From JAWPMV01 sp039819665 (GTDB lineage Bacteria > Bacteroidota > Bacteroidia > J057), in NCBI GenBank assembly GCA_039819665.1, contig JBCBRM010000009.1, positions 1-64,000 of the forward strand: a DNA stretch of 64,000 nucleotides, written 5' to 3'. Shown here piece by piece: positions 7,388 through 15,487 of this stretch; the first letter of the stretch is position 1; every line of letters starts with the position of its first letter. Position numbers and translations under genes: made by a program. The notes beneath the pieces are model-generated. The model was not told the origin of the DNA. It saw nothing but the letters and a program-made list of their open reading frames with translations, and ran no database searches.

Positions 7388-8792
7388 AATCATCCTATAC
7401 CTCTTTAAGAGCTCTCTCATTCTGACGGGCTTTTATCTGTTTTACAAATTCTTTCTGGACAATGATACCCATTATGGTATGCGGAGAGGATTTCTACTAC
7501 TTTCCATGATTACAGCCATAGTGGTACCTATGATTCCTTTTGGCTATATGGAGTACCAAAGCTGGGAGAATGCCCTGGATGCCTTTATCATTACAGGTAG
7601 TGGGGGAGTAGAGGTAGTCGAAAAGATTGCTCCCCTTGTACAATCCTGGTCCTGGACAGACTATGCTGGTCTGATCTACGTACTGGGAGTTGCGGTAATG
7701 CTGATCCGTTTGATTTGGATAGGCATTCAGTTGGCAGGTTTATTTGCCAAAGCGGACTTTACAGAATTTGATGGTAGAATGATCACCTATTCTCCAGAGG
7801 TCGTGATTCCTTTTTCCTTCTTCAATTATATTTTTCTTCCCGCTTTTGAGGAAGGCGAATATCCTGATCCGGTAATCCTCACTCATGAAGGTTTACATAT
7901 ACAAAAAAGACACAGTTGGGACGTAATTCTCTCTGAAGTACTCTTGCTGGTCTTTTGGTTCAACCCAATAAGTTGGCTCTTTAAAAAAGCTTTGCAGGAA
8001 GTTCACGAATACCAGGTTGATGCGCAAATCCTGGATGCAGGCTTCGACAAAAAAGCTTACCAGTTGCTTTTGCTTAATTATAGTGTCGGCAAGCAAAAAG
8101 TGGCAATCGCCAACTCTTTTAATCAACTAACAACTAAAAAAAGAATTTCCATGATGAACAAAAGAAAGTCATCCAGACACGCAATGTTGAAATATTTAAG
8201 CTTTCTACCGATTGCTTTCCTAAGTCTTACCCTCATGTCTTCCAGCCCGGTTCCTGTCTTGCAATTGGAGCCTACTCCAAATGGAGAAAAATGGATTGTG
8301 GTAGGCAAAGTACTTGATCAGGAGGAAAATCCCCTTATCGGTGCGACTGTGGTTGCCCAGGGTTCTATGGCAGGAACAATTACCGATCAACACGGTATTT
8401 TTCAAATCGAAATCCCTAATGAACCACCCGCAACTTTAGAGATCAGCTATATCGGTTTCGAAAAGTATATGGTAGAGGTAGCGAAAAGTGGGGAGCTCAA
8501 AGTGAAGTTGGGCAAAACTAGTGGAAGTAGTAGCCATACCTTTAAAGAATTGAGCATAATGATCAAAAGTGGCAATAAAGGAAATCCTATTGATGGCGAA
8601 CTTATCCTTAAAGCTAATAAAGGAAAGAACCCCCTTTATGTGGTTGATGGAGAAATCGTAGATGAGCCACTTACAAACCTTCAGCCCAAAGATATAGCCA
8701 CGATAAATGTGCTGAAAGGGAAAGCAGCCAAGGATAAGTACGGTAAAGATGGCGAGAATGGAGTGATAGAAGTGACAATGAAAAAGAAATAA
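7380..8792 (+). CDS. BlaR1-like M56 peptidase with carboxypeptidase-regulatory and TonB-plug-like tail
   Basis: A membrane-bound zinc peptidase of family M56, the sensor partner of BlaI. Membrane segments are seen near residues 5-22, 38-60 and 100-120. The zinc motif HEGLH starts at residue 169, followed by another hydrophobic segment (VILSEVLLLVFWFNP). Instead of a penicillin-binding sensor domain, the C-terminal third holds a carboxypeptidase-regulatory-like beta-sandwich (KVLDQEENPLIGATVVAQG). It ends in a short segment resembling the plug of TonB receptors (LYVVDGEIVDEP ... INVLKGKAA). This layout recurs in Bacteroidota and suggests an envelope or TonB-linked signal rather than beta-lactam sensing. 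I chose the ATG at 7380, overlapping the stop of blaI; an upstream ATG at 7356 is less likely. Confidence 0.85.
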   Translation: MNEIILYLFKSSLILTGFYLFYKFFLDNDTHYGMRRGFLLLSMITAIVVPMIPFGYMEYQSWENALDAFIITGSGGVEVVEKIAPLVQSWSWTDYAGLIYVLGVAVMLIRLIWIGIQLAGLFAKADFTEFDGRMITYSPEVVIPFSFFNYIFLPAFEEGEYPDPVILTHEGLHIQKRHSWDVILSEVLLLVFWFNPISWLFKKALQEVHEYQVDAQILDAGFDKKAYQLLLLNYSVGKQKVAIANSFNQLTTKKRISMMNKRKSSRHAMLKYLSFLPIAFLSLTLMSSSPVPVLQLEPTPNGEKWIVVGKVLDQEENPLIGATVVAQGSMAGTITDQHGIFQIEIPNEPPATLEISYIGFEKYMVEVAKSGELKVKLGKTSGSSSHTFKELSIMIKSGNKGNPIDGELILKANKGKNPLYVVDGEIVDEPLTNLQPKDIATINVLKGKAAKDKYGKDGENGVIEVTMKKK

Positions 8793-8815
8793 TTAACATA
8801 CGGGATAGACCTAGA

Positions 8816-8848
8816 AGCTCAGCCATTGATTTGGCTGGGCTTTTCTTT
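8816..8848 (+). terminator. Terminator after the blaI-blaR1 pair
   Basis: AGCTCAGCC (8816-8824) and GGCTGGGCT (8833-8841) form a stem of nine pairs, one of them a wobble, followed by TTTTCTTT. Confidence 0.75.
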
Positions 8849-8930
8849 GAATAGAAAAATGCGGTGTCAAATTTAATGTTGTGAAAAAAGTTCTAGAGCA
8901 ATTCTCAAGTTCTAGATCAGAGGGAAGAGC

Positions 8931-9635
8931 TTATTTTCTTTCCTCGACGACTTCTTGCGTTGAGAATCTGTACCTCATATTTCGGTAAACAGCTATGTCC
9001 GTGATGTCTTCCGGAGTGCCTGCAGGAATAGCTCTGCAATTGATTGAAATTCGATAGGGACCATGAACAGGTTTTACCCGATGCCAATTATGTCCGTGAA
9101 GCAACAAGAGACTGCCTTTTTGGGGAAACAATTCGATTTGCCCTTCCAGGTCTTCATTGGGCTCACCCATTGATATAGGACCTGCTTTGAAGGTTCCGGG
9201 CATCAGCAAGGTTTGACCCCCGCGCTTTGCATCTATATTATGGGTGTATACCAGCCGATTAAGGTTGAATTGCTGTTGATTTTCTGGAGGACAATCCTGG
9301 TGCCATGCCTGGCCTTTGGTACCTTGTTTTGAAAACATAGCCATAGTATATAGGTTTTGCCAACCTTCTCCCATAATTGCACTACTCAGTGAGAGCATAC
9401 GAGGGTCTTTCTCCAATAGCTCAAATTTGAGATTCCCTTCCTGAATCGGAAACCAGGGAATTACCTCTGTGGCTGATTTCTCAATGAAATCAAGGGAATG
9501 CTCCCAATCCGGATTCAAGCCAAAGTGATCGAGAACTTCAGCATTAAGTTCGTCCATGAAGGCTTCTTCGAAAAAATCCTCTAGAAGGAGGTAACCTTGA
9601 GACCAGAACTCTTCTGCTTTTTCTTGCCAATTCAT
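8931..9635 (-). CDS. Phytanoyl-CoA dioxygenase-family Fe(II)/2-oxoglutarate oxygenase
   Basis: A cytoplasmic non-haem iron oxygenase of the PhyH family. The iron-binding H-x-D is seen in WHQDCPP and the distal histidine in LLLLHGHNWHRVKP. The arginine that holds 2-oxoglutarate is in PYRISINCRAI. At 234 residues it is slightly short but has all the landmarks. PhyH proteins hydroxylate very varied substrates (fatty acyl chains, ectoine, amino acids, natural products) and the context does not tell which. It is the last gene of a minus-strand cluster with the HD, GNAT and DinB genes, 13 bases after the HD gene. Confidence 0.85.
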   Translation of the reverse strand: MNWQEKAEEFWSQGYLLLEDFFEEAFMDELNAEVLDHFGLNPDWEHSLDFIEKSATEVIPWFPIQEGNLKFELLEKDPRMLSLSSAIMGEGWQNLYTMAMFSKQGTKGQAWHQDCPPENQQQFNLNRLVYTHNIDAKRGGQTLLMPGTFKAGPISMGEPNEDLEGQIELFPQKGSLLLLHGHNWHRVKPVHGPYRISINCRAIPAGTPEDITDIAVYRNMRYRFSTQEVVEERK

Positions 9636-9648
9636 GTGATCAAATGTA

Positions 9649-10242
9649 TTATTTTTTCATCATCGGTAAAGGATTGAGCGGATGCCGGATGAAGTGTCGG
9701 AAGAAAGCTGATAGGATGGTGAAATGAAAGTCCTTAAGGGGAAAGCGACGGTAATTTTCTTCGATGAATTGCCGCTTAATCCCAAAGCTGATTTTCCCCA
9801 TAGAAAGGTCAAGCAGATCTGCTTTTCTAAACGCCTCGACATTTTCCCGGAAAGGTCCTTTGTAAGAAGTAATCTTGTGGTGCATATCGATCATGGTCGC
9901 GATCTCCTCATTCCAATCTGATTTGTTATTCTGAGAAAGGTAGGACGAGGCCATACGTCTGGAAGGGTCCAGGTAATCAAAGGTACTATCCGTCCATATG
10001 CCAATGTCATGATAGACTGCTGCGATAGCGATCTTTTCTACATCATCCGGATCAGAATTATGCTTCAGCGCCCAGCATAAATTTGCGACTCGATGTACAT
10101 GGTTTCTGTAGGGAAGATAGTGTTTGCCTAAACGCCTTTCGAAAGGAGTAATCAAGGCTTCAATCTTTTCTTCAAATAAATGGGAATGGGTTCTGCGATC
10201 ACTCATACAGGGAGGCCTTTCCCCAATATAAATTCTTTCCAC
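9649..10242 (-). CDS. HD-domain phosphohydrolase-like protein
   Basis: Contains an HD metal-binding domain: an early histidine in RNHVHRVANLCW, the pair HD in AAVYHDIGIWTD, and a conserved downstream histidine (TMIDMHHKIT). HD proteins hydrolyse phosphoesters of nucleotides or signalling molecules; the substrate here is unknown. The start at 10242 is a GTG directly after the stop of the GNAT gene. An ATG at 10206 (reading MSDRRTHSHLFEEK) is an equally good start and would shorten the protein to 185 residues. It belongs to the tightly packed minus-strand cluster. Confidence 0.75.
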   Translation of the reverse strand: MERIYIGERPPCMSDRRTHSHLFEEKIEALITPFERRLGKHYLPYRNHVHRVANLCWALKHNSDPDDVEKIAIAAVYHDIGIWTDSTFDYLDPSRRMASSYLSQNNKSDWNEEIATMIDMHHKITSYKGPFRENVEAFRKADLLDLSMGKISFGIKRQFIEENYRRFPLKDFHFTILSAFFRHFIRHPLNPLPMMKK

Positions 10243-10693
10243 CTAAAGCTCCCAGAAGAATCGTTTTTTATCCAGACTTTTTGCTCCTATTCGATTATAA
10301 AATCGAATGGCATTTATATTGGAAACAGGCGTTTGCCATTGGATCAGCCTACATCCCATTTCCTTCGCTGCTTGTTTGACTTCCTCCATGAGCTTTTGTC
10401 CCCAGCCTTGTCCGCGAGTCTTTTCAGACAAAAACAGGCAATCTATGTATAGATAATGGAAGGCATCCCAGGTTGAGTATTGTTTGGCGAAAGTCGTATA
10501 GCCATATAATCGCTTCTCATCGGCCAGCACTAAGCTATGGAGTAGGGGAGGATTGGCGAAAAGAGCTTTCTCCAAGGTCTCCTTTTTTCCTTTCCGGATC
10601 ATAGTCGGCTTTCTCATATATAGCATGAGCTTCACAAAGTTCTAATAAATTATCCAAATCTCCGACTTCCACCTTTCTAATCAACAAGCTCAT
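10243..10693 (-). pseudogene. GNAT acetyltransferase gene, frameshifted near its N-terminus
   Basis: An acetyl-CoA-dependent N-acetyltransferase. The C-terminal part has the CoA-binding loop (LSEKTRGQGWGQKLMEEV) and the final VSNINAIRFYNRIGAKSL. The N-terminus lies in another frame. An ATG at 10693, in an ATGA overlap with the upstream stop and preceded by AGGAG, reads MSLLIRKVEVGDLDNLLELC and then EAHAIYEKADYDPERK, a typical GNAT start. The two parts join if one base is removed from the six-A run (T-run at 10583-10588 on the plus strand). The repaired protein has 149 residues, the usual GNAT length. It is either a real mutation or phase variation, or a sequencing error in a homopolymer. An internal ATG at 10635 gives a 130-residue protein in the downstream frame. 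Confidence 0.8.
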
Positions 10694-11166
10694 TTTTTCT
10701 CCTGAATATAGATATCTGCTAAATATGCATACCTATTCGGGGCATTTTGAAGTACATGTTGTATCCATGCTTTCCTTTCATGTAAAACTATCTCCAGTTC
10801 CCAAACACAGATTAAACCTCCTTCATGAGTAGCTGCTTTGATCTGCTCGTCTCTCGTATAGCCACAAAAATAGACATGGGTCTGCAACATTTCGCCTCCT
10901 GTCCACCAGTTAAGCAATATCCACATGCCCTCTCTTCCTTCATGGAAAACAAGGAAAGCGATTTGATAAACAGGAAGACCTGTCTTTTCTGCTTTTTCCA
11001 GCCATTGAGGGAGTTGTTCCAAAGCTTGAGTAAAGATTTCCTCAGATCGATTATGTGCAAAGTCTCCAATGCGATAGGTTTTGACTTGCCACGCATAAAC
11101 CCTGATCAGCTCGTAATAAGCAATGGGACGGTCCACATAGGCTTCAACGGATAGTAAATCTACCAT
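10690..11166 (-). CDS. Hypothetical protein in the GNAT/DinB cluster
   Basis: I do not recognise a family. The 158-residue product has no signal or membrane segment and is rich in Trp and Tyr (for example GMWILLNWWTGGEMLQTHVY), suggesting a compact alpha/beta fold. It overlaps the GNAT start by four bases (ATGA) and follows the DinB gene almost without a gap. It is therefore part of the minus-strand operon DinB - this gene - GNAT - HD - PhyH. Confidence 0.7.
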   Translation of the reverse strand: MVDLLSVEAYVDRPIAYYELIRVYAWQVKTYRIGDFAHNRSEEIFTQALEQLPQWLEKAEKTGLPVYQIAFLVFHEGREGMWILLNWWTGGEMLQTHVYFCGYTRDEQIKAATHEGGLICVWELEIVLHERKAWIQHVLQNAPNRYAYLADIYIQEKK

Positions 11167-11167
11167 G

Positions 11168-11686
11168 CTAGAGGTAGCGTTCGCGGATGATTTTCATGTG
11201 CCAACGTTCGTGCCCAAGAATGATAAATGCCAGAGCTCGGGAGGAAACAGGAAATCCGCTAGCTTCCCCTATTTGTTCCAGATCTTCATCCAACAAACTG
11301 CCAAGGAGGGATTGGGTACTTTTTCGTAGGATTTGAAATTCTTCTATGAGTTCTGCCAGACTCTTTTTATTTGCCCCTGAAGGTTCTATATATAGATTTT
11401 GGTCAAAACCTGCCAAAGGGGTGGCATCTCCTCTTCCTATGCGAAACATGCGATAGGCAAATACTCGCTCTGTGTCGATGATGTGTTGAAGGATGTCTTT
11501 GATGGTCCATTTGCCTGCTTCATATCGATACTCCAATTTACCTTCAGGGATACGTTGGAAGAATTCTACTACTTCTTCAAGTGATGAACCAAATCCCACT
11601 CTTAGGGACAGATCGCTGGGAATCTGCTCAATGTAACGGTCATAGTACTCGTTATTTTCTTTGCGTGTAAGTATACTTCTATTCAT
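11168..11686 (-). CDS. DinB-superfamily protein
   Basis: A four-helix-bundle protein of the DinB/YfiT superfamily, 172 residues. The putative metal-binding histidines are visible in the first conserved helix (WTIKDILQHIIDTERVFAYR) and near the C-terminus (ILGHERWHMKIIRERY). Family members act as thiol transferases or are damage-induced proteins of unknown function; the substrate here is not known. It opens the five-gene minus-strand cluster and starts with MNRSILTRKENNEYYDRYIE. Confidence 0.85.
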   Translation of the reverse strand: MNRSILTRKENNEYYDRYIEQIPSDLSLRVGFGSSLEEVVEFFQRIPEGKLEYRYEAGKWTIKDILQHIIDTERVFAYRMFRIGRGDATPLAGFDQNLYIEPSGANKKSLAELIEEFQILRKSTQSLLGSLLDEDLEQIGEASGFPVSSRALAFIILGHERWHMKIIRERYL

Positions 11687-11782
11687 AATCTCCTGTCTGG
11701 TTTATATGCGAAATTAGAAGATTTAGGGGAAAGCCGAATGGTCCGGTTTTTAGGAAGGGAGCCAGCCGGATGGAGGAAGAAG

Positions 11783-11822
11783 GTGTTAGCGTGTTTGGGT
11801 GTTAGTGTTGTGGTGTTGTAGT
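11783..11822 (+). repeat. Octamer-periodic degenerate repeat, copy 1
   Basis: Five successive 8-base units read GTGTTAGC, GTGTTTGG, GTGTTAGT, GTTGTGGT and GTTGTAGT, close to a GTRTTRGN pattern. The block lies in the 198-base gap between the DinB gene and the LytTR gene. A related block in both orientations occurs at 15377-15450. No ORF runs through it and its base composition differs from the surroundings. Confidence 0.7.
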
Positions 11823-11884
11823 TCAGGATTTGCATTTGAACTTCTCTTTAAGTTCAAGCATCAAGCGCAAGTACATAAGCTTCC

Positions 11885-12598
11885 TCACTTCCTAAAAAAT
11901 TTCATGACTTCCTGTTTGTAGCTGATGCCTATGGGAATTTCGTGTTCCTGAACTTCGATTTCATGGGCAGAATAGGCACTGACTTTTTTGGTATTGACGA
12001 TGAAAGAGCGGTGCACCCGCAGAAAATGCGAAGGCAGCATATTGGCGAATTCGCTGATCTTTTCTTTGGTAGTGATGCTTTTGTCGGTCAGGTGTATGCG
12101 AATGTAATCCTTGAGGCTTTCGATGTAGAGGACTTCTTCGAATTTTACCTTGACGAATTTACGATTGGTATTTACGTAGAGGAATTCCTCCTCAGGGCTT
12201 TCTTGGGGCTTCTGAGGGTTTATCTCTATTTGCTGAGGCTCCCGGCTCATGTATTTGTTAACGGAGCGAAAAAAGCGTTCAAATGTGATGGGCTTGAGCA
12301 AATAATCGATGACGTCCAATTCATAGCCTTCCAGGGCGTACTCCCGATAAGCGGTAGTCAGGATGATTCCCGGTTTGTGGTGAAGAGATTTGATAAATTC
12401 GATTCCATTGAGTACGGGCATTTGAATATCCAGAAATAGTAAATCTATGGGCTCTTTTTTTAAGATGTCAAAAGCTTCCAGAGCATTCCAGCAACTGGCT
12501 ACCCATTCCAAATGGGGAATTTTCTCTATGTGTTTTTGGATTAAACCTGCTGCTAGTGGTTCGTCATCTACCACCAGGCATCTTATGCGATCACTCAT
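11885..12598 (-). CDS. LytTR-family response regulator
   Basis: A two-component response regulator. Residues 1-120 are a receiver domain with acidic pair D11/D12, phospho-acceptor D57 (LLFLDIQMP) and a conserved Lys (YLLKPITFERF). Residues 135-237 are a LytTR DNA-binding domain (KVKFEEVLYIESLKDYIRIH ... FLRVHRSFIVN). It overlaps the LytS-type kinase gene by four bases, so the two form one signalling pair. Such pairs in Bacteroidota usually control envelope or extracellular genes; the target is not evident. Confidence 0.93.
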   Translation of the reverse strand: MSDRIRCLVVDDEPLAAGLIQKHIEKIPHLEWVASCWNALEAFDILKKEPIDLLFLDIQMPVLNGIEFIKSLHHKPGIILTTAYREYALEGYELDVIDYLLKPITFERFFRSVNKYMSREPQQIEINPQKPQESPEEEFLYVNTNRKFVKVKFEEVLYIESLKDYIRIHLTDKSITTKEKISEFANMLPSHFLRVHRSFIVNTKKVSAYSAHEIEVQEHEIPIGISYKQEVMKFFRK

Positions 12599-13662
12599 AG
12601 TTCTATGCTTAATTGAACCTCATAGGTATCTTCTTGTTCGTCTATATGCCAGCTATGTCTATCCGGATAGATGAGTTCCAATTGGCGTTTGACATTTTTT
12701 GTACCGATTCCCCCCTTATAATTTGCTCGATCTTCTTGAATCATGGGAGGCTTAGTATTGAAAACAGTGAAGTATAGTATGTAATCTTTTACTTCCAGAT
12801 GGATTCGAATAATTGCTTCTCCAATGGCTCCACTCACGCCATGTTTGAAGGCATTTTCCACGATAGATAATAAGACCAGAGGAGAGATTGTAGCATCTTC
12901 ATTTTCCACCTCCTTTTTAAAACTTAACCTCAATCGATTACCGTACCTCAAGGTTTCCAGATCAATAAAGTTTTGAATCAGATCTATCTCCTTTTGAATC
13001 GGGACTTTTTCCTGATTGCTTTTGTACAGCATATGATCCAGCATTTCAGAAAGCTTTTCAACTACTTCCGGAGCCTTGTCGGATTTATCTAAAGTGAGAG
13101 CATACAGATTGTTTAGGGTATTGAAGAGAAAATGAGGATGAATCTGGGCCTTTAGAAAATTGAGTTCGCTAATGGCTTTCTCTTTTTCCAGGACATTTAA
13201 TTGATTCCTCTCTTCTGCTCTATTCTTGATCATTTTGACAAAAAGAAATACAAAGCTGAAGAAATACGCAGGCACCAGATATACTCCGATGGTAAAGGAG
13301 AGATCAGTCATGATTTCCCAGATCGGTTCCTGATAGTCCGATTGATTTGCTAAAGGTTCAGCTACGTAGACATTGATGGTCCTGTATAAAACCGTAAAGA
13401 CGTATACGCTTAAAACCAGAGAAAGCCCGAATTGCAGATATTTCCCTTTCTGCAGGAACTTAGGGATTTGGTAGTAAACCAGTACATAGGTCGCCAGCAT
13501 TTTGGTTGGTATACCTATGGCCCGATAAATATAAGGCAGGAGATTATCATCGCAAGGCCCTGAGTAGATGGGAGCAATGAGAAGAACTGCAAGCCAAAAA
13601 ATCCCATGGGAAAGCACCCGATTCTGGATAATTTTGTCGATGAGACTCATTTCTTGATTCAT
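12595..13662 (-). CDS. LytS/YehU-type sensor histidine kinase
   Basis: An integral-membrane histidine kinase of the His_kinase (PF06580) family with about four transmembrane helices in the first 150 residues, followed by a short coiled linker. The phospho-acceptor box reads KAQIHPHFLFNTLNNLYAL, and the ATPase domain shows SIVENAFKHGV and GGIGTKNVKRQLELIYPDR. No extracytoplasmic sensor domain is present, so the stimulus is probably sensed by the membrane part. The gene overlaps the LytTR regulator, which is its evident partner. Confidence 0.93.
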   Translation of the reverse strand: MNQEMSLIDKIIQNRVLSHGIFWLAVLLIAPIYSGPCDDNLLPYIYRAIGIPTKMLATYVLVYYQIPKFLQKGKYLQFGLSLVLSVYVFTVLYRTINVYVAEPLANQSDYQEPIWEIMTDLSFTIGVYLVPAYFFSFVFLFVKMIKNRAEERNQLNVLEKEKAISELNFLKAQIHPHFLFNTLNNLYALTLDKSDKAPEVVEKLSEMLDHMLYKSNQEKVPIQKEIDLIQNFIDLETLRYGNRLRLSFKKEVENEDATISPLVLLSIVENAFKHGVSGAIGEAIIRIHLEVKDYILYFTVFNTKPPMIQEDRANYKGGIGTKNVKRQLELIYPDRHSWHIDEQEDTYEVQLSIEL

Positions 13663-13881
13663 GTCGTGGAAACTTATTCCAAATTACAGAATGTAGCTGA
13701 TCCGCTGAGCTTAGTCGACCAATTTGAGACTTCTCCCCCTGAATATAGACTTTCGCCCCACAAATAATATTGAACGATCCAGCAAGGGTATCGGGCATGT
13801 GAAAGCCTTAGCCTGACGCTTTTCCACATATTATATAAACTTTACGCCCATACTTGTATCAAACATCAAAAAAATAAGCTC

Positions 13882-15372
13882 ATGAAACGATTACTTATCA
13901 TTTGCACGATACTATTGGCTGTTCAATCTCTAACAGCTTTCAACCCAACATCCAACCTGAGCCTCGTCGATACAAGTTTTACCGGAGAATCAGGAGTCAC
14001 CGTAGCTGCTCAACTAGGCTACCTGGAAGTTCCCGAGAATAGAGAAAATCCTTCTTCACAAAAGATTTCTATTAAATTTATCAAACTAAAAAGCACAAAT
14101 ACCAATCCAGGTGCACCTACGATTTATCTGGAAGGAGGCCCTGGAAGTAGCTGTACCTGGCAGGCCGGACAGCCTTATTATCTGGACGGATGGATAAGGT
14201 ATCTGGAATTGGGAGATGTAGTTTTGGTAGATCAAAGAGGAACAGGCGAAGCTTCTCAAAGACTTACCTATATCTGGATGAATGAATTGCCCGATGACAT
14301 CTTTGTAAGTGCTGAAAATGCGCAGAATCATTTCGCCAAAGTTTATTCAGCAGCCATCAAAGCTTATGATGAAAGAGGGATAGATCTGAGAGGCTATACC
14401 ACCAAGCAAAATGCAGAGGACATTGATGCTTTGAGAGAGGCATTAGGTTATGAGAAAGTAAATATCATGGGCTTTAGCTATGGAAGCCATCTAGGACTGG
14501 CTTATATACGATACTTCTCAGAGTATATTGAAAATGCTATTTTGATCGGAACGGAAGGTCCTAACCATACTTTTAAAATTCCGTCTTCTATGGATAGTCA
14601 TTTGGGGAAAGTAGCCCTTATGGCCAAAGGCGATAAGGAACTTAGCCAGGATGTACCCGATTTGGTGGAACTCTACAAAGAGGTAGTCGCTCAACTGGAA
14701 GCAGAGCCAGCTGTAGTTACGGTTACCAATCCTCTGACAAGAAAAGATATGGAAGTGAAAGTTGGACCTTTCGGTTTACAAGTAGTCATGCGTCTGGATA
14801 TTGGCGATGCCAGTGATCTCCCGGTATTCCCAAGGCTCCTTTACAGTATCAAACAGAAAGATTACTCCATGCTGGAATGGTTCGTTCGCAAGCGATTCAA
14901 TATGGTTTTGGGTACGCAAGGAATGGCAACTACCATGGATTTGGCTTCCGGTGCGAGTGAAGACCGCATGAAGCGCATCTTGCAAGAAGAAAAAGGAAGC
15001 CTCTTTCCACAGGTCGCCAATATGCAGTTGTACTTGACCAAAAATATGGAAGGTGTTTGGCCCAATCCGGATTTAGGCAAGGAATTTCGCGCACCCCTGA
15101 TCAGCGATATCAGAACCCTTTTCATGAGTGGAACCCTCGATTTCAATACACCTCCTTATCAGGCAGAAGAAGTTCGTTGGGGATTCTCCAATAGCAGTCA
15201 TATCATTGTCAAGCATGCAGGCCATGAACAAGTGCTTACACATCCGGGAGCTGTACCTGCTGTCTTGAGCTTTTTGAAAGGCGAAAATGTAGATGAAATT
15301 GGTTTGGCATATCCGCCCCTGGAGTTTATTCCGGTGAAAGGGAAGGCGGAAGGGCATCCTTCGATAGAATAA
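13882..15372 (+). CDS. Exported alpha/beta hydrolase of the S33 (prolyl aminopeptidase / TAP-like) type
   Basis: A secreted or periplasmic serine hydrolase of 496 residues with a signal peptide (cleavage near LTAF, residues 17-20). The oxyanion region is LEGGPGSSCTW and a strand-turn reads VLVDQRGTGE. The nucleophile S199 lies in GFSYGSHLG. The acid is in MSGTLDFNTPP and the histidine in HAGHEQVL. This arrangement is typical of tripeptidyl/prolyl aminopeptidase-like enzymes that release N-terminal residues, though some relatives are esterases. It is monocistronic; an octamer repeat block and a terminator follow. Confidence 0.85.
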   Translation: MKRLLIICTILLAVQSLTAFNPTSNLSLVDTSFTGESGVTVAAQLGYLEVPENRENPSSQKISIKFIKLKSTNTNPGAPTIYLEGGPGSSCTWQAGQPYYLDGWIRYLELGDVVLVDQRGTGEASQRLTYIWMNELPDDIFVSAENAQNHFAKVYSAAIKAYDERGIDLRGYTTKQNAEDIDALREALGYEKVNIMGFSYGSHLGLAYIRYFSEYIENAILIGTEGPNHTFKIPSSMDSHLGKVALMAKGDKELSQDVPDLVELYKEVVAQLEAEPAVVTVTNPLTRKDMEVKVGPFGLQVVMRLDIGDASDLPVFPRLLYSIKQKDYSMLEWFVRKRFNMVLGTQGMATTMDLASGASEDRMKRILQEEKGSLFPQVANMQLYLTKNMEGVWPNPDLGKEFRAPLISDIRTLFMSGTLDFNTPPYQAEEVRWGFSNSSHIIVKHAGHEQVLTHPGAVPAVLSFLKGENVDEIGLAYPPLEFIPVKGKAEGHPSIE

Positions 15373-15376
15373 GAAC

Positions 15377-15450
15377 GTATTGGCGTGTTGGTGGGCGGGA
15401 GTTGTATCAAAGATTAACGCCAATACTCCAATACGCTAACACTCCAACAC
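15377..15450. repeat. Octamer-periodic degenerate repeat, copy 2, inverted arms
   Basis: The plus strand starts with the units GTATTGGC and GTGTTGGT (15377-15392), followed by two degenerate units. From 15419 the complement carries four more: read on the minus strand from 15450 they are GTGTTGGA, GTGTTAGC, GTATTGGA and GTATTGGC. The two arms could pair as an imperfect hairpin. The block sits between the S33 hydrolase stop and a bidirectional terminator, and it shares the octamer pattern with 11783-11822. Confidence 0.7.
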
Positions 15451-15455
15451 GTCTT

Positions 15456-15487
15456 AAAAATCCTCGATAATCCATCGAGGATTTTTT
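15456..15487. terminator. Bidirectional terminator between convergent genes
   Basis: AAAAATCCTCGAT (15456-15468) pairs perfectly with ATCGAGGATTTTT (15474-15486) around a 5-nt loop. An A-run on the left and a T-run on the right make it work on both strands. It serves the S33 hydrolase (plus) and the sulfatase (minus). Confidence 0.9.

Noticed and set aside
11942..12439. 165-codon plus-strand frame opposite the LytTR gene
   Set aside because: It is a mirror of the response regulator gene, which has complete domains and motifs.
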